DNA of 64,000 bases, taken from NCBI RefSeq assembly GCF_019320115.1, contig NC_089581.1:8185707-8249706 (forward strand), read 5' to 3'. Under the pieces are notes generated by a model. The model was not told the DNA's origin and searched no databases. It worked only from the letters and a program-made list of their open reading frames with translations. Positions 31,898 to 42,789 of the stretch are shown here, one piece after another. The position numbers and the translations under genes were made by a program. Source of the DNA: Miscanthus floridulus. Taxonomy: Eukaryota > Streptophyta > Magnoliopsida > Poales > Poaceae. Position 1 is the first letter of the stretch, and each line of letters begins with the position of its first letter.

Positions 31898-33049
31898 GAC
31901 CGACGCCGGCATCTTTGCGACCAACTCGTTTTCACTTCTAACTTCTTCACCCTTGCACCAATGTGCTAACCACCAGAATTTGCATCCGGCGCAATAGAAA
32001 ATAGACATTCCATTTTCTCGAAAGCGCCGAATCCCACCTCGCAAGCTCGGCGGGAGGGAGAGAGGGACCCAAACCCATCTCACCCCTGCAAACACCACCT
32101 CCTTTGTAAATGTGCCAACACCACCAAGTGTACACCACCATGTGTTATGTGTGTTAGCATTTTCACAATCATTTCCCAAAGGATGTTAGCCACTCAACTG
32201 CCACGCCACTCGATCCTAGCGACAATGCAAAGTTAGATCACTCGAGTGGCACTAGATGACCGATATGCAAACAAGTTTGCCCCTCTTGATAGTACGGCCA
32301 TCTATCCTAAACCTGGTCATAAACTTCTCTACACACCTATGACCGGTGAAATGAAATGCCCTAGGTTATACCTTTGCCTTGCGCATTCCATTCCATCTCC
32401 TTCAATGTCGATGCAACACATGCACCAACACAATCAACAATGATATGATCCACTTCATATCATCACATGATCATATTGGTTCATCGATCTTGACTCTACT
32501 TGCTCTTCACCGTTGCCATCGTCCATCGGCGCCAAGTCTTGCTCAAGCTTCACCGCCACGCGGTCCATCACTCTAAAGCCTTCGACTTGCCCTTCACGCT
32601 TGCAACCGGTCCATCAAGCCAAGTCTTGTCTTGATCTTCTCCACCTTGATCACATGACTCAATGTCATGTCTCATGTGCATTTAAGCTCGTTCATCATCA
32701 CATGTGTGAGCTTTGCAACATCTCCAAGCCATTTTCACCTTCATGGCATATGTTGCTCACACATATGTACCTGTGGACTAATCACCTGTGTATCTCACAT
32801 AAACACAATTAGTCCACCTAAGTTGTCACTCAATTACCAAAACCAAACAAGGACCTTTCAAGGGTATGGTTCTTGGAGCCATGGTTGACCCGAACGTCTT
32901 GTCTTGCCCTGTCCCTATCATCTTGAGGGAACGGAGAGAAGCTGTCAGGTAAGGTGAATCCAGTCCTTAGATATGGAGCTGGGTGAGGCTCATTCCTTGC
33001 CGCCGGGTGAAACGGAGACCAATCCCTATCTCTTGGGTGAGACCGACCC

Positions 33050-33375
33050 TGCCCTTCGGGGTCGGGCGAGTTGGAGTCTATCCCTTGGCCCTCGGGCGAG
33101 ACCGAGCCCACCCCAAAGGCGTCGGGTGAGACGAAGACTAGCCCTCGGCCCTCGGGCGAGACCGAGCCCACCCCAAAGGTGTCGGGCGAGACGGAGACTA
33201 ACCCTGAGCCCTCGGGTGAGGCAGAACTATCTCAAAAGGCGTCGGGCGAGGCGGAGACTAGCCCTCGGCCCTCGAGTGAGACCGAGCCCACCCCAAAGGC
33301 GTCGGGCGAGACAGAGACTAACCCTGAGCCCTCGGGAGAGGCAGAGCTATCTCAAAAGGCATCGGGCAAGGCGGA
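33050..33375. repeat. LTR-internal tandem repeat, about 60-bp unit
   Basis: Units of CTCGGGCGAGACCGAGCCC, CCCCAAAGGCGTCGGGCGAG and ACGGAGACTA alternate with a second version (AGGCAGAGCTATCTCAAAAG). The same array is in the other LTRs of the family (about 37600-37940 inverted, about 59250-59545). Long repetitive open frames across it are by-products. Confidence 0.85.
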
Positions 33376-33494
33376 ACCAAACCCCTATTATTCGAACAAG
33401 GGATGAAACGGTGCTCTTATGCGTCCTGAAGTTTTTAACGTTCGGTGGTTATTGGTTTCACCTTCTGGGGTATCCCAGTATTAGGTCCCCGATA

Positions 33495-34055
33495 GTAGCC
33501 CTCGAGCCTCTAGGTGATTCGAGTAGAACCGCCTGGAGGGTGTTTTTTTGACTTCGTCGAAGTTACTTTGCCAGAGGGTGCGCACGAGCGCACCCGATGG
33601 ATGTAGCCCCCGAGCCCCCGGGTGATTCGAGTAGAGTCGCCTGGGGGGTTATATCGGTCCCTTCGTGGGTAAGGCTGAAGGACTTAGTTTTTCGTTAACT
33701 AGATGTTTTTCCGAGAGGGTCATGGCTTCCCGTTCGTGGGGAACTCATTCAGAGCTAACCTAATTGGTGCTTGTGCCCTTGATTTCGGATCATTCGCGGA
33801 TCCTTCCTCAGTTGGGCCGACCGTCGAGCTTCTGGGCCCTAGGTGGGCCAAAGAGAAAAAAGGGGCCTTCATGGCTTGCATTTCCCAGGTGGGTAGAGAG
33901 TCTAGATTCGCCTAGGGAAGGTGAACCGTCCACCGTGATTTTTGGGGTGAGAGGATAGGGACTGCGGGCGTGTGTCCCGCGACATGATGCGGTGGTGCGC
34001 ATGGCAGGCCCAGAGATCGAGATGGACGGTTGCCCTTCTCGCATCCGTCGCCCCC
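33495..34055. other. 3' internal spacer of the host element next to the LTR
   Basis: On the minus strand the sequence ending at 33495 is GC-rich (GGCTCGAGGGCTAC) and presumably includes the polypurine tract. Two similar blocks (33493-33540, 33605-33650: TAGCCCYCGAGCC...GTGATTCGAGTAGA) are a short duplication. No coding. Confidence 0.5.
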
Positions 34056-34062
34056 TATAAAA
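34056..34062 (+). promoter_or_regulatory. TATA box upstream of the antisense additional ORF
   Basis: CCCCTATAAAACCACGGGG places TATAAAA 172 bp before the ATG at 34234, on the strand opposite to gag-pol. This suggests independent transcription of the additional ORF. Confidence 0.55.
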
Positions 34063-34233
34063 CCACGGGGTTTGCCCCCAAGGTTCCGTATTTTGCTCCC
34101 CTGCCTTTGCGTTCTAAAACATCCATCGCCAATCGCCCCAGCCTCCTGCGCCCATACCACCACCATCGACCGGCTTGCGCTCATGTTGTAGCCGTCATCA
34201 AGCTCGTGCCTGCCCTCCTTCCCTATTGCTTTA

Positions 34234-37200
34234 ATGGAGTTGTGGGGTAGATCTAGCATCACCTCATGTCGTTTGGAGGGCCTCGTCCGCCATGGCCTTC
34301 TCCGCCCATTGTCCATCGTCCAGGAGTGGCTGCTACCTAGCGACGAGGGTGAGCCGGTGCCGCCTGAAGGGTATGTTGTCTCTTTTGCCATCTTTTATGA
34401 GCGGGGATTCGCGGTACCCGCGCATAGATTCCTTCAGGGGCTGCTGGATTATTACGAGGTGGAGCTGCAGCATCTAACTCCCAATGGGATTCAACACATG
34501 GCAGCATTTGTTGCCCTGTGCGAGGGTTTCCTAGGGATTAATCCCCATTTTGATCTGTGGTGGTATTTCTTTAACATTAGTTTATCGAAGAGGAAGATTG
34601 GGGGAAAAGATATGAACGCGCCGATACCCGGTCGAGGGGTTACCCATACATGTGTCTGGCGACATCCAACAAGGGATGACATTTGCAGTGGTTTTATGTT
34701 AGGGATGATGTGAGTGCCACCCTACCGAGGTACACTGGATGCCTTATTGTGGATGCTCCGGGGTCGTGGAGCTAGGGCGTCCAGTCCAAAGACAAGAAAC
34801 ACATCTCCGACCTTCTTTCCACCCTCCAAGCCCTGAAGGATCGAGGTGTAAAGGGGACGGGGATTATCAGCGCCTACCATGCAAGGAGGGTGGCGCCACT
34901 GATGGCGCGCGTGCTTCCCCTGCATCGGATGATGCCCAGGATGTCGTTCGAAGGGACGGTGCTCGTTGACGAGGCGCTCCCTTACTCAGAAGTGGCGCAG
35001 CGCATCAAGGAGGCAACGGAGCCGATGAAGGATTCCGTCGGCAGGGTCCTCGACATCATGTATCCAATGCCCGGACATCCCCCAATGCGGCAGGAGCCTG
35101 GGTTCTTTGAATTTGTAAGCCTTCTTCTCTCGTGCTCTTTTCTTTTTTCTGAATCTCTATTTTTTGATACTCGCCTTTGTGGCATTGGAACCAGCCGAGG
35201 GGGCTAGTCTTCAAGGACAGTCCGGTTCCGCTGCCCAAGGACAAGGCCGTGGCGACGGTGAATCGACTCGCGGCTGAGCAGGACAAGAAAGCAAGAGAGC
35301 AGATGAAGAAGGCGAAGCGACTAAAGCAGGAGGCACAGGATCGGGGAGAGGATGTGAGCAGTGAGGATGAAGACGACGACGACAATGACGATGACGAGGT
35401 AGCCGTCGGCATGGATTGGGACATCCTGGAGGACGAGGACACACTGACGAGTGGCCACCCATCCGTGTAGGGACCCTTCCCTTTCCACGCGGAGGGAAGT
35501 GAATTGATGAGGTCGGTGGAGGCCAGCGAGTCTGCCGCTTTGCACGGCGTGTCGGCCGAGGACCAGTGGGTGGAGGAAAGCGGGCCTGCCGCTGTCGACC
35601 CCGAAGCGACAGGGGAGGGGAGTGGCTCTGGTGCCATGCCCCATGAGACGATGGAGGGGAGCGGCTCTGGTGCCGCGCCCGAAGAGACGATGGAGGGGAG
35701 TGGCTCTGGTGCCGCACCCCATGAGACGATGGAGGGAAGCGGGTCTGGAGCCGTGCCCCATGAGGTAAGCCTCCCTGCCCTGGAGCAGGGAGTAGGCTCG
35801 AAATGGTCCCGCCTAAATGAGTCGGGGCAGGGATCTAGGGATCCGTCCCTAAAACGCTTCCGCTGGCCGAGGACGTCAACGTGAGCTGCTGATTCCCCCT
35901 GTTTTCATCCTTTTTTCATTTCTATTTTGGTTTAATGATTAATACCTTTGTGCAGGTTCTTGCGGACGGGTCACCCCCTGGGGCTGGCACTGAAGAAGAG
36001 TCTCGCCATTCAAGTGGGACAGATGGCATCGCCTGGCGTCACCCCTGTTTCGGGCGGGAGTGATGCCGATGTCGGGGTCGCATTGGCTGACCCGATGGCG
36101 TCCGTGGTGGCTCCCACACCCGTAGAGGTTACTGAGCAGGCGGCTTCCTCCATGGCGGACGTGGTAGAGCCGGTAGAGGGCCGCATACCGCCGGTGGAGG
36201 TGGTCGTGACCACGCCAAGCCAAGATCAGCCGAGCGCGGTCGTGGTGGCGCTCGAGGGCGTGGTGCAATCCGCGCCACCAGGGGTCCAGGTGGATCCACC
36301 CGTGGCGCTCGAAGCGACCCAGACGGAGGAGGGTCCAGCCGAAGGGTCCTCGAGTGTGGCGGTGGTGCCGCACATGGTTAGGAGGGAGCCGCCCCTAGCC
36401 CCTTTGTCGGGAAGAAGCCGCTCCCCCGCGCGGGGGGAGCCGCCGCTTCAATGGATGGCCGCCTAGGACCCGACGTCAGCTCTGTTCTCGCTCGATGATC
36501 ATTCTGAGAGCATGGAGTGGGAGGGTCTTGACATCGGAATTTCGACCATGCTGGAGGCCCTGGACTAGGCTAGAGGAGCCATGCATGAAATTGTCGTTCC
36601 TACTACCCAGGTACTTGCCTGATTTTCTTCTTTCTCTGCATGTTTTTGTGTTTTCGCATTTCTGATTCTAGTCTTCTTCCTCTTCAGGTTCTTGTTGCTC
36701 GTAGCCGGAATAAATCCCGCTTCCTCCACGAGCAGAAGGCGGAGTGGGATCGCCTCTTCGAGGAGGCCCGGCTGCGAGCAGACATGGCCGCACAGCTTGC
36801 TACCGCCCAGGAGCGAGAGGCCCAGGCGTGTCAAGACGTGGAGGAGGCCCATGGGATGTTTAAGGATTTGCCGGCAAGGTCCAAGCTAGATGGGGAGGAG
36901 ATCGCCAAGCTCCAAAAGGAGCGAGACAAGCTGCTGCAGAGGAATGTCGTGGCTAATGAGAAGGCTAGCGAAGTCCTGAAGGAGCTGGAGATGGAGCGGG
37001 ACCTCCAGCGGAAGGCCGAGAGTAGGGCCACGGCCCTCCAGCAGAAGGTGGACGAGGACGTCGAGGTGGTCCGCTCTCTCCGGGCGGAGCTCGGTGACGC
37101 GGTGAGCTGAAGGTTGAGCATCAAAAATGTCTCCGTCAAGCTAGAAAAAGAGGCTGCCCATGTACGAAGGGCCCTTCAGGTTGAGAGCGATGAGCATGAT

Positions 37201-37467
37201 CTTCTACAAGCTATGGTCGGGGTGGTCCTTAATGCCCTGAATGTGACGGAGCTGGTGGAGACCAGCCCGCTCGCGGCTCGTGCCGTAGGTATCATGGCTC
37301 GGGTGGGCCAGCTTGAGGAGAGTGCCTTTCACACTAGGATCACCCAGGCTTTCATCGTCGCCCATGCTCATTACGAGAAGGAAATCAACCTGAAGGTGAT
37401 GAGTGAAGGCTTCCCGTCCACCTATCAGGATGAAGAGCTGGAGGAAATGCAGAAGATGGTTGCTCCC
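34234..37467 (+). pseudogene. Antisense additional ORF of the host gypsy element, spliced, broken
   Basis: Lies between pol and 3' LTR of the minus-strand element but reads on the plus strand. The first part (34234-34713) has the character of the plant 'putative gypsy type transposon' domain (GLLDYYEVELQHLTPNGIQH, FVALCEGFLGI). Probable exons are 34234-35114, 35195-35880, 35956-36610 and 36688-37467, with GT-AG introns of 80, 75 and 77 bp. Middle: acidic DEDDDD stretch and a 13-residue repeat. C-terminal part: Glu/Lys/Arg-rich coiled coil (VRSLRAELGDAVS, LEKEAAHVRRALQ). Frameshifts after 34713 and stops near 35468, 36464 and 37108 break it. It is interrupted at 37468 by the LTR of a second element; the opposite-strand copy at 49831 shows the uninterrupted C-terminus. 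Function of such ORFs is unknown. Confidence 0.75.
35615..35764 (+). repeat. 39-bp coding tandem repeat in the additional ORF
   Basis: Nearly four copies of a 39-bp unit (starts at 35615, 35654, 35693, 35732) encoding GSGSGAxPHETME with small changes. The period is a multiple of three, so copy number changes keep frame. Confidence 0.9.
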
Positions 37468-39049
37468 TGTCGGAGACCTAATATCGAGATACCCTAGAAG
37501 GTGGAACCAATAACCACCGAACGTTAAAAACTTCAGGACGCATAAGAGCACCGTTTCATCCCTTGTTCGAATAACAGGGGTTTGGTTCCGCCTCGCCCGA
37601 CGCCTTTTGAGATAGCTCTGCCTCTCCCAAGGGCTCAGGGTTAGTCTCCATCTCGCCCGACGCCTTTGGGTGGGCTTGGTCTCGCCCGAGGGCTAAGGGC
37701 TAGTCTCCGCCTCGCCCGACGCCTTTTGAGATAGCTCTGCCTCGCCCAAGGGCTCAAGGTTAGTCTCTGTCTCACCCGACGCCTTTAGGGTGGGCTCAGT
37801 CTCGCCTGAGGGCCGAGGGCTAGTCTCTGTCTCGCCCGACGCCTTTGGGGCGGGCTCAGTCTCACCCAATGCCTTTGGGGCAGGCTCGGTCTCGCCCAAG
37901 GGCCCAGGGATAGACTTCGACTCGCCCGACCCCGAAGGGTAGGGTCGGTCTCACCCAAGAGATAGGGATTGGTCTCCGTTTCGCCCGACGGCAAGGAACG
38001 AGCCTCACCCAGCTCCATATCTAAGGACTGGATTCACCTTACCTGACAGCTTCTCCCTGTTCCCTCAAGATGATAGGGACAGGGCAAGACAAGACGTTCG
38101 GGTCAACCATAGCTCCAAGAACCATACCCTGCGCCTTGGCAGGAAAAGTACTGTCAGGGGATGACGGGACAGGTGCTTTAGACCCTTCTGGGCGCCACGG
38201 AACCCAAAAGGTTGTGCAGGTGCGTGCTCCTCGCCCTGTAGGGTTGTAGGCACCGCCTTCAGCCCTGGGACATGGAACCCAACGAAGATATATGACAACC
38301 GCTACGCTCCAGAAAAGGACTTAATATCTCCATGCACGATGGACATTCCGTCACCACACTATGGACCTGAGGGAGAGGCACCCGCTTCCCGACCCCTCAG
38401 GTCCACCAAGTCAGAAGGCCTTGACCACGGCGTCGCTCCGGACCCTGACCCCTCGTCCCTCTGATGAAGACTCACAGGAATCAGAAGGCGTGTGGAGCAA
38501 GGCTAGGAGAGGCCAATAAGTCAAAACCACTGTACTACAGCCCACACCCTGCGCAGGGCAGCATTCTGTAACCAACCTGACATTCTATAGAGACATCAAC
38601 ATTATTGTAGGCGCTTATCTTCCTTCGTACTCATTAGAATGAAGAACAAAGCCAGGTAGACGTGAGCCACAAGACTAAGTAGAGTATACATCCTAAACCC
38701 TCACCCTTGTAAAAGCCACCCCCTTCCTCTATAAAAGAGGATGCGCTTCCTCCATCAGGGGGATGGACTTTGAACCGAACAGGAAGACACACATACACAC
38801 AATCAAGTTGCTACGAAGCTCTTGACCTCCTTTCAACCCTTCCATTAGAGACTTGGGACCATTACCTCTCTCGATCATTTGTACCCCTTACTACAGACCG
38901 TTCCGGTGCCAATAACACGAGCAGCAATAAACTGGACGTAGGGACATTTGACCCGAACCAGTATAAATCTTGTGTCCTTTAGCACACCATCCAAGCCTAA
39001 CGCGCATTACTATAAATTTACTTGCTGGTGCTCGTACGAAACACCGATA
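37468..39049 (+). repeat. 5' LTR of the second gypsy element
   Basis: 1582 bp from TGTCGGAGACC to CGAAACACCGATA. It is an inverted copy of the host LTRs, 28 bp longer, and has the single agggt-equivalent site where the host 3' LTR received the solo LTR. A minisatellite of about 60 bp is present inside. Confidence 0.92.
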
Positions 39050-39097
39050 GTTGGCGCACCAAGTAGGGGTGCTTGCACATTCCAAATTAGGCCTCAG
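39050..39097 (+). other. Putative primer binding site and leader of the second element
   Basis: GTTGGCGCACCAAGTAGGGG follows the LTR directly; the equivalent GTTGGCGCGTCAGGTAGGGG follows the host 5' LTR. Position fits a PBS, but I cannot name the tRNA. Confidence 0.5.
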
Positions 39098-40980
39098 ATG
39101 GCCACCCACGCAATCACCTAGGCCTTGGGTGCACACGTGCATTTCAGCGACCTAGATTTCATCGTCACACTAGGAGGAGAGGTGACGCTGACTCACTCAG
39201 CTGCCCCATCTCTCCCTTCCATCAACCTCAGCCGTCTTAGGCTTGAGGGCCCGCCGGGCAACTCCCTTAGACCCCAGTCATTAAGGGAGCCCTCTCACAA
39301 TGCCACCCTATGTCCGGGAGGGTCCGTATGGAGCGCCCCGACGGCGTTTCCGTTGGGTCCCCACAATGCTACGGCGACCGCTGACCACCTGTAGGCGCTA
39401 TGTATGGTTCAGTCACCCACGGACATCGAGTTCGTGGGGGCGATTGAGCATGATACGGAGACCCTCTATGAGCTCCTCAATGAGGAGCCATGATCGTTCT
39501 CTAGCTCGGATTCTAGTAGGGGAAGCCACCACCCTTCCCGGGAATGCTTCATGACGCAGACCCCCGAGGGTCACGTCGAAAGTGTCTCCAGGGAAGAGGT
39601 CACCCCTACGAACAACCCTGATAGCAGATCCAGGGAAGAGATGACGGCCCCATCTCGCCTAAGGATGGAGCAACTGAGGGCCCGTTAGCAAGAGATCGAT
39701 GAGGCCAGGCAAGGGCTCGTCCGGGAGTACGCGGACATCAATCGCGAGATTGAACGCTGCAAAGACGGGGGGCACGCGCGTGCCATGGCCCACACCGTAC
39801 ACCAGAGGATCCTCACCGACGATGGGACCCTTCCTCACTTTGCTTGAGCTAGCCAGAACATCACTGCAGCAACCGCCTACCATCATCGATGCTCGGAAAC
39901 GCGCCCATGGCAACGACGGAGAAGCAGCACGCCATGGCTACCATCCCCGATGAGGCGGACACTACGACAGCAACGAAGACCGAAGCCCGAGCCCTGGCCT
40001 GCCAGGTCCTTAGGCCTTCGGTCGGCACATCCTCAACGCCGTGTTCCCCCTAAGGTATCGATCGCCTACCAACATCCCTAAATATTCTGGCGAAACAAAT
40101 CCCGGGCTTTGGCTCGAAGACTATCGGCTTGCATGTCAGGCCAGTGGTGCGAATGATGACAATTTCATTATTCGCAATCTCCCGCTGTTCTTGGCCGATT
40201 CGGTGCGAGCATGGCTAGAGCACCTACCGTCCAATGCTATTCAGAGTTGGGCGGATCTGACGGAGATCTTCATGGGCAACTTCCAGGGCACGTACAAACG
40301 CCCTGGAAACCCATGGGACCTCAAGAACTGTCGCTAGAAGGCCGATGAAACCCTTCACGGGTACATTCGGCGCTTCTCTCGGTAGTGCAACGAGCTCCCT
40401 AACGTTGCCAACGCCAATGTGATAGGAGCTTTTCTGTTTGGAACAACCTGTGAATCCCTGGTCTACAAGTTAGGATGTAGGGGCCCGTAGACTACCAAGG
40501 AACTCCTAGACATCGCCACCAGTCATGCCTCTAGAGAGGAGGCGGTCGGAGCTATCTTTGATCGCTCCGATGGAAAGATGAGGTGGGACAAGGACGCTAG
40601 CGAAGGCACCTCCAACCGTCCCGTCAAAAGGAAAAATAAGAAGCAACGACGCGACAACTCACTCGTGGCCGCTGCCGACCGCAAAGGTGGTCGAAAGCCG
40701 ATGGAGGGCACTCCAAACCACTTCGAGAAAATGCTCGAGGGGCCATGCCCAAACCACGCCTTCCCGGCCAAGCATCTATACAAGGATTATGGCCTCATGC
40801 ACAAATATTTGGCCAGGGGCCCCAACAAAGGGGAGCAGGGGAAGGAACCTGTTCCCAGCATAGACGACACAGAGGAAAAGGATGATGCCTTCCCAACGCC
40901 GACTGACGCCCTCATGATCTTCGGAGGATCGACGGTCTATGACTCCAAGCGCCGCCAGAAGCTCGCGCGTTGTGAAGTCT
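39098..40980 (+). pseudogene. gag of the second gypsy element (broken)
   Basis: Start ATG at 39098 (MATHAIT) followed by TAG at codon 8. The retrotransposon gag domain is readable at 40041-40337 (NIPKYSGETNPGLWLEDYRL, NLPLFLADSVRAWLEHLP, QSWADLTEIFMGNF). A later frame (from 40578) holds a basic RPVKRKNKKQRR segment and a Cys/His region (CPNHAFPAKHLYKDYGLM) that looks like a degenerate nucleic-acid-binding knuckle. Stops (for example near 40336 and 40385) and shifts prevent expression. Gag would build the virus-like particle. Confidence 0.8.
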
Positions 40981-42660
40981 ATATAGCCGGACCAGCCACG
41001 CCAACCTTCCTCTGGTGGTCAGAATCCGCTATGACCTTCGACTGGACCAACCATTCGGATGCCGTCCCACACCCGGGAAGGTACCTGCTTGTCGTCGATC
41101 CGATCATCGGACCTAAGCGGCTCACAAAAGTACTGATGGATGGAGATAGTGGCCTCAACATCATGTACGCCAAGACGCTCGACGAGATGGGCATCGACCG
41201 AACGAACCTACATCCCATCCAAGCACCTTTCCATGGCATTGTGCCTAGTAGGCAAGCCGTGCCACTGGGGCAGATCGACCTACCTGTCACTTTTGGGGAT
41301 CGGTTCAATTACCGAACTGAGACCCTCACCTTCGATGTAGTGGGGTTCTTGGGGACTTTCCACGCCATCTTGGGACGACCATGCTACGCAAAATTCATGG
41401 CCATTCCCAATTATACGTACCTGAAGCTGAAGATGCCAGGGCCCCGTAGGGTCATCACCATCAGCACCTCCTTCTAGCGCGCTTACGAGTGCGAAGTTGA
41501 ATGCTGCAGACACGCATCCACAGTCATCGCCTCCGAAGAGCTCGCCACCCTCAAGGAAGAGGTCGTTGAAGAGGCACCCGACGCGAAGAAATCAACTGGG
41601 TCGTTCAAATTGGTAGAAGGCTCCAGGGAGGTCCTCTTGGACCCCAGCAGCTCCGAGGGCAAAAAAGTTCATATCGGGACCGCGCTCTCCTCTGAATAGG
41701 AAAGCGCGCTCGTCGACTTCCTCCATGACAACAAAGACATCTTTGCGTGGAAACCCTCGGATATGCCAGGCATCCCGAGGGAGGTTGCCAAGCATACTCT
41801 CCAGATCCTCCCAGGCTCCAAGCCGGTAAAGCAACGCCTATGCCGCTTCGACGAAGAGAAACGCAGGGCCATCGGTGAGGAGATAGCCAAACTACTGGCC
41901 GTAGGATTCATTAAGGAAGTATACCACCTAGAGTGGTTAGTGAATCCTGTTCTTATGTGTAAAAAGAGTGGAAAATGGAGAATGTGTATCGATTATACCG
42001 GCCTCAACAAAGCGTGTCCAAAGGATCCGTTTCCTTTGCCACGAATAGATAGTTGATTCCACCTCAGGGTGTGAAACCCTCTGCTTCCTTGACGCATATT
42101 CTGGTTACCACCAAATCATGATGAAAGAGTCCGACCAGCTCGTGACATCTTTTATCACCCCCTTCGCATCATTTTGCTACATTTTGATGCCTTTCGATCT
42201 GAAGAATGCTGGGGCAACGTACCAGCGCTGTATGCTCAGTTGCTTCGGAGACCTCATCGGGTGAACCGTTGAGGCCTATGTTGACGACATCGTAGTCAAA
42301 TCCAAACGAGCAGACCACCTTGTCGCCGACCTTGAGCAAACCTTTGCAAAAACTCTGGGCAAACGACATCAAACTCAATCCCGAAAAATGTGTTTTCGGG
42401 GTCCCGAGGGGCATGCTACTCGGCTTTATTGTCTCTGAGCGTGGCATCAAAGCCAACCCAGAGAAAATATCAGCCATCACAAGGATGGGCCCAATTCAAA
42501 ACATAAAGGGGGTTCAGCGGATCACAGGGTGCCTTGTCGCCCTCAGCCGATTCATTTCATGCCTCGGCGAACGAGGACTCCCCCTTTATCGACTCCTAAA
42601 GAAATCTGACCGCTTTGAGTGGACAGCCGAGGCTCAGGAAGCGCTTGACATGGTTAAATG
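40981..42660 (+). pseudogene. Protease and reverse transcriptase of the second gypsy element (broken)
   Basis: Retropepsin-like region around 41110-41450: LMDGDSGLNIMYAKTLDEMG, then FDVVGFLGTFHAILGRPCYA. The RT region starts about 41763: IAKLLAVGFIKEV, KSGKWRMCIDYTGLNKACPK; the catalytic YVDDIVVKS is near 42274. A stop after PFPLPRIDS (42054), a TGA at 42262 and a frame change around 42320 disable it. Confidence 0.85.
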
Positions 42661-42789
42661 ATTTTTGACTAAACCTCCGGTCCTAGTTCCTCCATGCGAC
42701 GAAGAATCCCTCCTACTATATATATCGGCCACCACCCAAGTGGTCAGCTCTGCCTTAGTGGTAGAATAAGAAGAGGAGGGGCACGCCTT

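Larger units (their letters stand above)
30448..32860 (-). mobile_element. Solo LTR (2413 bp), possibly of a Sirevirus-type copia element
   Basis: On the minus strand it starts TGAAAGGTCCTTGTTTGG and ends GACCCTTCA. A perfect 5-bp duplication agggt flanks it (30443-30447, 32861-32865). The related LTRs at 59032 and 38125 lack it and keep a single agggt, so they are empty sites. No internal coding region is present, hence a solo LTR. A TATA box CTATAAATAG lies at 31536-31527 on the minus strand. The cluster of CCGGAC/GTCCGG motifs suggests, but does not prove, Sirevirus affinity. Confidence 0.9.
29523..33494 (-). repeat. 3' LTR of the host gypsy element, split by a solo LTR
   Basis: Without the 2413-bp insert and its 5-bp duplication it is 1554 bp, exactly the length of the 5' LTR at 58112-59665. 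The outer edge is TGTTGGTGTTTCG (plus strand), the inner edge GGTCCCCGATA. By eye about 17 differences occur in the first 290 bp against the other LTR, all transitions. Confidence 0.93.

Noticed and set aside
32973..33551. A 192-codon plus-strand open frame (and its relative at 59144-59674)
   Set aside because: It reads through the 60-bp minisatellite inside the LTR; the unit length divisible by three keeps all frames open.
34234..34713. A stand-alone host gene of 159 residues
   Set aside because: It is embedded in the gypsy element, resembles gypsy-associated domains, and continues by frameshift into the broken additional ORF.
35056..35761. Long Ser- or His/Pro-rich minus-strand frames
   Set aside because: They are complements of the acidic and repeat-rich part of the antisense additional ORF, whose plus-strand reading has splice sites and a matching copy elsewhere.
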